Assembly: GCA_025200525.1 (NCBI GenBank)
Contig: CM045762.1
Location: forward strand, 80,443,893-80,507,892
Origin: Camellia lanceoleosa
Lineage: Eukaryota > Streptophyta > Magnoliopsida > Ericales > Theaceae
Length of the DNA: 64,000 bases
Reading direction: 5' to 3'
The notes under the pieces were generated by a model that did no database searches, was not told where the DNA came from, and saw only the letters and a program-made list of their open reading frames with translations. Shown one piece after another: positions 58,249-64,000 of the stretch. The position numbers were made by a program, and so were the translations under genes. The stretch's first letter is position 1. Each line of letters starts with the position of its first letter.

Positions 58249-60085
58249 CAGTGCTTTTATTTATTTATATAAAAAAGGTCATTAGGCGTCAAAGTTGTCT
58301 GCTTTACAAAACACGATGAGCTAGACTATATTTACAAAGTGCACTGCATCTACTCCAAGCCCTAACCTTGCTACTCTCAAAACTTATGAACATGGGGTTA
58401 AAACCCCTCCCTAAGACTCATCACCTAAAAGTGTACAACAACTATAAGCACATGACAAAGTGATGAATGTTATATTGAGAGCATAAGGGTAAACAACATG
58501 GATAATTATTTAGGATAAATAGTGAATATTTCAATTTGAGCAAATAATCATTTTAACTAACAGAAATATAATTCAAAAATCATCTATATATAATCATAAA
58601 CATGGTATAAAACAGAACAGAGTGTCAATGGATCTATGATAAATAGAGGGTCACTAAAGTGACTAAATAGTGGGCCAATGGTTATTTAAGTCCCCAAGGC
58701 ATAGAACCTCCGTGGTGATACTTACATAATATTTGCTCACATTATCAATTATCAAAATGTTCCCAAAATCATATTTAATAAACAATTATATCTATGGGTT
58801 TCCCTTTTCATACAAATAGGGTTCATTAAACAAATAATACTTTTGAAATGTTAATATAATGTACAAAGTATGATTTATATAAAACAGTTTATGGTAACTC
58901 AAGGTATAATACAATTCACCTTAATATCAATTCTTAATTTTTACTTTGCCTAAAATTTGGAAAATTTAACAGAATTTGAATCTATCATATAAACAAGGAC
59001 AGAACCGTGATTTCATGTCCGAGGGATTGAATGTTGAACAAATTTTTTTTTTTCATTTATTGTAGATGATTTTTTTTTTCTATTTTTTTATTCAAAAATC
59101 CATAAATTATATATATATATATATAATTTCCCATTTAAGCACTATCCAATTAAAAAAATCATACATAATTTTTATATACATGGGTGCATATTTAAAAAAC
59201 TAATAATATATTCATACACAACATACTTAACAATTAAAATAAATTTTAATTAAAAGGTAATAAATCAATAACAAGATAAAAATCATAAATAGGAGTTAGA
59301 TTCAGAAATGTTAAGGAGGAGTGACAGTTGGATTTTAAATCTACAGATGGTGTTGATGCAAAATCAGAAGAAAAAGAAATGTCTTAAAAAGTCTATATGT
59401 CTTAAACTATCAACGTTAATATTTTGTCAGGTTCATAGTATCAATTTGATCTTTTATGCACAAAGTATGATATTAATATTTTGTAGTGCTCATATCATTT
59501 TGTGTTAAAATTAAATTATTTTCAGTAATAATTAATGGGATTACAACGGATAATAACTAAATATCACTTGAGACATAACAAAGTATCTCTTTGGTTATAA
59601 TCAAAATTGAACCACAATAAGTTATAAGTCAGTCATAACCAACACAAGTCACAACCGATACTATAATGAGTCATAATTAAATATTATAACAAATTTTAAA
59701 TGAGAAGCATATTATTTTTTTAAATAAAGTTTAACAATACATAACAATGCTTTACATATTCTTAAGCATTGTTGAAAGGGTAAATTTGGCTGGGGGCCAT
59801 GAGCAAATTTATGTACAATATAGAAGACATATATAGATTAACACTTATGAAACAATAATTTTGGGTAAGGCAGGGGGCCATGTCGACCTACAGTCTTACT
59901 GTAAGTTCATCCTTGCATACAATTTATAATAAAACTTATTAAATTAACTACACTACTAATAACATAGAAAGTTACCATCTTTTGTCTTCCTTTACTTTGT
60001 TGGGTTTCTCTCTTCTGTTTTTTATTTCAATTACTAGCACTAGTTCACCTATTTATATAAGAAGTTAAGCAGGTGACTCAACAAC
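58249..60085. other. AT-rich DNA with transposon remnants
   Basis: 58980-59030 and 59870-59925 (ggcagggggccatg, then cagtcttactgtaagttca) look like edges of old elements. 59560-59700 repeats ataac..taatgagtcataa-type text. No gene. Confidence 0.35.
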
Positions 60086-60130
60086 CACTGCAAGAAAATT
60101 GAGTATTAGCGGTGTTTTAATTTCCTTATT
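60086..60130 (+). mobile_element. Possible CACTA-type terminus
   Basis: CACTGCAAGAAAATTGAGTA followed by ttagcggtgttt resembles the usual left end of plant CACTA (En/Spm) elements. The matching right end was not found. Confidence 0.3.
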
Positions 60131-60239
60131 TTTACTAGGGCTTCTTCTAGCCTATGAATAAAGGCTTTGACATTGTAAATCTAAAGCTTGCAAAAGAAAC
60201 GTCCTCAGACAACCCATGTGACAAATTAGATTCCCTTTA

Positions 60240-61620
60240 TGTCACACAAACAATCTTATCACTTCGTAATGGTTTGAGATGCCCTTTTTTAATCAACACC
60301 CTCAGGGCTTGAGATAAAGGCATGTAGAGCAGGGTAAAGGTCCTTTGGGATCGATTAGGGTTGGCTGAGGTTTGTGGAGCTGTATTGGCAAAGGGATTGG
60401 CGGTCTTGGTTGTGGTGGTGACAACACTCACATCAGATGATCGTGCAGCTGTGCTACCACTGGTGGTTGCATTGGAATTGCGCACAAAAGGCCTCTTGGC
60501 CTGCTCTTTCTCGTCAGTAATCAGCTCGTGTTTCATACCGTCTTCAATCTGAACCCTAATCTCATGGAGCTCGGTGAATGTGAACAAAGGTAGGACAATC
60601 ATTTTCTACAATAACTTCCTATGCAGATTGCGGACTACCATCCTTATCTGATCTTTCTTGGAAGGCCGTGTGGTCATCATTGAAGCTTTAGCCCTCGACC
60701 TTGTCACGAATTTTGAAAAGCCCTCATTTGGCTCCTGGTACGTTGCCTCAAGATCATGAGTTGTGACCTCGATTTGTGTATTGTACGAGTACTGTACAAT
60801 AAAGGCCTCAGCCATTTCCTCCAAACTCTGCTTCATAGAATCCTCTAGCTTCGCATACTATATGACAGCTATACCAGACAGGGTCCGGCCAAAGAGTGAG
60901 AGTTTTTGCAATCTAGTTAGGCCCATTGGCCACAGGATGTCTGAAAATAGCTACAGATAAACCATGGGGTCTCCGGAACCATCGAATCTGTCGATATGTA
61001 GCATTTTGAACGGGTCTGGCAATGTCACTACGGAGTTGGTATACCCATCTTCTATGTCGGGAATAGAATTAACACCCTGTGCTCTCTTGAAGAGCTTCTC
61101 CAACTTGTTGAATTTAAGCACAGTCGGGTCAACCTCAAACTCAAATAGAGCTTCGATCTAATACACAGGTGCTTTTGAGGCTTGTGGTGGGATCGACTCT
61201 ACTGGATTGCTGTGATTCTCAACATGGGCAGTGGCTATGGGTGTTGGGATGCCCATAGGAGGTGCATGAGATGCAAAAGCTGCTGTCAGATGTGGCTATT
61301 GTTGTTGTAGCGTGTTTATTACCTTAGCTTGTCATGTTGTGACCTCGGCCTGTCGAGCAGCATCTTGCTGCATGGTTTCAACTGTTTGCTGAAGGTGGTG
61401 AATCAAGTCCTCCATACTAACCGGGGGATACTGTGCCATCGGAGTGGGCGAGTGGTCTCTTACTGGACTAGATGTAGAAGATTGAGCCTGACTTGATGCA
61501 GGTGAAGTGAGGCGTGATTGCAGGACTGGTGAATTGTGCCTAACTCTCCTCCGTCTAGTAACCGGTGGGAGCGAAGCAAACACAGGTTGTCCCCTAACAA
61601 GATCTCCTGATTTGTAAAGC
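60240..61620 (-). pseudogene. Gag of a Tat/Ogre-like Gypsy element, broken
   Basis: Minus strand. The N-terminal part 61332-61583 has RRRRVRHNSPVLQSRL and a coiled coil MEDLIHHLQQTVETMQQ. The core 60606-60836 has AEAFIVQYSYNTQIEVTTHD and ATYQEPNEGFSKFVTRSRAK, the retrotransposon gag domain pattern. The C-terminal part 60237-60602 has FTELHEIRVQIEDGMKHELI, a Thr/Ser-rich linker and a new frame start. Three frames are needed, so it is disrupted. Downstream pol is missing within the window (60086 carries an unrelated terminus). Confidence 0.75.
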
Positions 61621-62353
61621 CTCTTGACATGGGTCCAGAGCGCTTGGGAGATATTCGAACTGTCCGAAGCTATGATGTTATACTACCTAGCAAAAAGAAA
61701 TAATGCAAAAAGAAAGTAGTAATCAGAAACTGCACAACATCTCAACTCAGATGTTAACAACACGAAGATGTAATCAAAGCTATAGAACTGCACTCAACAT
61801 TGAATTCTATCCCCAAATACTTATAACTTGTAACTAATACACACATTTCTGTATAGTTTCACTGTAAAGCACATACCAGTTAAGTGAGAACCAAAACACC
61901 CCTATGAGGGGGTACAGTTACCCTGTTCTAGTTTCATCAGGAACTAGGGTTCACTATTCAAACAAAGTGGTTTCACGCAATCTTGAATTCGGGTAAGCAT
62001 CTTGTCCTAGTTTGAAACAGTCTCTACCACTTTCGATATACAACTAGGCCAAATGGTCAAAAGGGTACCTCAGTAAGACAACCTAATATACCTCTTGCAC
62101 CTAACATTGAGAAGTGAAAGGAGGATCAAATGGTACAGTGGTAGTCCAGATCCAAGGGTTGTGTTCCCATCATGGCAGAGCCCGTGACCAGTCAACCTTT
62201 TGGCAAGTTTTTTAGGCAAGCCTCCAGCAAACCGTCCAGGAATAACAGATGGCAAACACAGTAACTTAAACGCACCAATGCAAATGTAATGCAAAGAAAC
62301 ATATAAGTGCAGATAAAATTTCATATCATGAAGTTCAAGTCAAGTTCTCTAAA
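61621..62353 (-). other. Leader region of the Tat/Ogre-like element
   Basis: Lies between primer site and gag. It contains no ORF that I recognise. Confidence 0.4.
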
Positions 62354-62371
62354 TCCCCAGTAGAGTCACCA
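62354..62371 (-). promoter_or_regulatory. Primer-binding site of the Tat/Ogre-like element
   Basis: On the minus strand it reads TGGTGACTCTACTGGGGA, close to the TGGCGACTCTGCTGGGGA site used by plant Ogre/Tat elements. It sits directly downstream of the LTR end and upstream of gag, as expected. Confidence 0.8.
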
Positions 62372-62376
62372 AAAAC

Positions 62377-64000
62377 TGTAGCTTGACTTTTTCGCTCCCC
62401 CTTTCGGAGGTCGAAATAAGCCCTACAGTTCAGACTCCCGCGATTCTGAATCTGATTCCACAAGTGCAATGCGAAATAGATAATCACCAAAGAGTCCAAA
62501 TCTGGCAAATCTTTTAGAAAATTGATTTTGAATCAAATTGCCAAAAATGGACTGCTTTGCTAGATACAGAGTCGCCACCTACATATTTTATTTTGGAAAA
62601 TTTAGGAAACCCATGAATCGTGCCAAAGACCACATGTCCATCATCTCCAAGATTGTCTCGGCTCGGGAACTTGGGTACGAGAGGGAAAGGTCATGAATTG
62701 AGCACCCCTGCTCGCCCGATCAAAGATCGGCCTCTACTAATCATGATATGATTTTTATTATCATTATATGTTTTTTTTTCGATTTATTAGGCTAGCATTA
62801 CTATGTGATGCGCACAAATAAGTATAGACTAATTTGCAAGAATTGAAACGCTTCGAGTCATGTTTGTTTTGAAATATGTACAACTTGAAAAAGTGATCTC
62901 ATATGAACATTACTCAAATTATTCCTATTTAAGCAATAAGCCTCCATCCACAAGCATTCAAGTAGTTTAACAATTAAGCATTTAGCCTCATGGCAACATC
63001 AACATGTAAATGCAATATGCTAAACAAGTAAAGGCTCACCTAGTACTCCAAGTCAAAATAAACAAAAGAGTTAAAAAAAATGTGTGATTTCTTGCTATGC
63101 AATATGACTAATGCAACACATGGGCTATGCAATCTAATAGGCTTGACTACTAGTATGGCATATGAATCAATTAAATGGCATGCGGTCTAAGCATGTATTC
63201 AAAGAAGTATTTAAACTAGCAATGCAGTTAGAATGATGAATCGAGCCCCGGTGCATGCAATACAAATGGATGCAAACATGGAGAATGCTAAACAAAACAT
63301 GATGTTCCTAAACTAACCATCATAAGCAGGTAAATAAAAAGGAGAAAGACGTGGGGTTGGAAGACATACACATTATTACAACATTTCGCTCTCATAAAGG
63401 AGAGCCCGAATAAACTAAGCTAATTAAAGCTAAGCTAAGCTAATTAAGCTAACTATTACAAGCCAAAATGAATAACTAGCTAAACTACTTAACTAATTAT
63501 TACAACAAAAAAATTGAATTAACTAGCTATTCTAGCTAATTAACTAATTAAATAATTACAACACAAGTGCAATTAAAATAATTAAGTAAGCTAAACAATC
63601 TAAATATTAAGCTAACTACTCCGCCTCGGGATGTGTGGGATGTTCATGTGCATGCTTGGTTTCCACCTGAAAAGACCATCGTTTTGCTTCCGAAATGCCT
63701 CTATTGCACAATAGAACACATACAGTGCTGCCCACTTCTAGAATGGCTCTGCTTTGCCTTACAAGCACACTACTGAATTTTGCATCAGTGGCTGACCGGC
63801 CACTGGTAAAGGCTGCCAGCCACCAGTAATAGTCGACCTGCTATCAAAGGTGACCTGCCGGCCACCTACTGGCCATGGAAAGTGGCCTGTCGGCCACTAC
63901 TGCCCAGTTCTCCTTGCTATAACAGAGGACAAACAGAGCATATACAAGGTATTTTTAAGGGTTTGTTTGCACAACCCACCCCTCATTTTCATGAACAAAT
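62377..64000 (-). mobile_element. 5' LTR of the Tat/Ogre-like element (runs off the window)
   Basis: Starts at the minus-strand LTR end (...GTCAAGCTACA) beside the primer site. It contains features of this lineage: agagtcgccacct, attgtctcggctcggg and acttgggtacgagagggaaa (62570-62700). 63415-63610 is a low-complexity agctaa/attaact tract. 63785-63900 repeats gaccggccactgg-type GC-rich motifs. No ORF of note. The outer end is beyond 64000. Confidence 0.65.

Noticed and set aside
1..64000. tRNA or rRNA genes and organelle insertions
   Set aside because: Read on both strands; apart from the SINE box A/B motifs I saw no cloverleaf-like or rRNA-like sequence. A tRNAscan or rRNA search would settle it.

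Overview
The window is nuclear DNA from a flowering plant, almost certainly a eudicot. The evidence is the set of GT-AG introns (80 bp to 2.1 kb), the AT-rich intergenic DNA, plant-only families (G-type lectin S-receptor kinases, GRF zinc-finger/transmembrane proteins, plant-mobile-domain-like and Ulp1 gene families) and dense plant transposable elements (Copia, Gypsy Tekay-like and Tat/Ogre-like, LINE, SINE, TRIM, MITEs). I cannot name the species. Only two genes look intact: a GRF-type zinc-finger membrane protein (18979-19452, +) and a four-exon SNM1/Apollo-type DNA-repair nuclease (25347-31555, +).

Layout. 1-2170: 3' end of a multi-exon gene on + (probably a plant-mobile-domain type protein) with one reading-frame break, followed by the 3' end of a LINE (2242-3646). 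4921-12891 (possibly to about 15200), minus strand: a many-exon gene with an HMG-like segment, a conserved GFGGLL plant domain and a C-terminal Ulp1 (C48) protease. It carries two nonsense codons, and a 2.35 kb solo LTR (6046-8395) sits inside one protease exon with a perfect 5-bp target duplication. 15250-17640: MITEs, one tandemly duplicated. 17690-23180: the GRF gene followed by a strange twice-repeated composite of direct and inverted 'ggtgtaa' arrays around a purine-rich and GGTGGC-rich core. 23660-24720: MITE-like and minisatellite DNA.

25347-31555 is the SNM1-type nuclease. 32645-33335 is a chain of tiny LTR-primer-site units (TRIM-like), ending in a head-to-head inverted copy. 33500-39584 is the remnant of a receptor kinase, split by a 5.15 kb Copia element (33821-38971) that itself holds a MITE. 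41419-43807 is a second, near full-length receptor-kinase pseudogene. 44143-44441 is a complete SINE.

45797-48903 holds a 967-bp tandem duplication that runs into a long-armed foldback element. 50302-53450 holds an unrecognised coiled-coil ORF and two minisatellites with palindromic units. 54892-58248 is a decayed Gypsy element (minus) with inverted LTR-like arms, and 60240-64000 is the gag, primer-binding site and LTR of a Tat/Ogre-like Gypsy element (minus).

No operon-like or co-functional gene set is visible. The strongest biology here is genome evolution: exact insertion scars that let the pre-insertion reading frame be checked from the sequence alone. I did not find a convincing new molecular system; the composite array at 19905-23180 is the most unusual structure.
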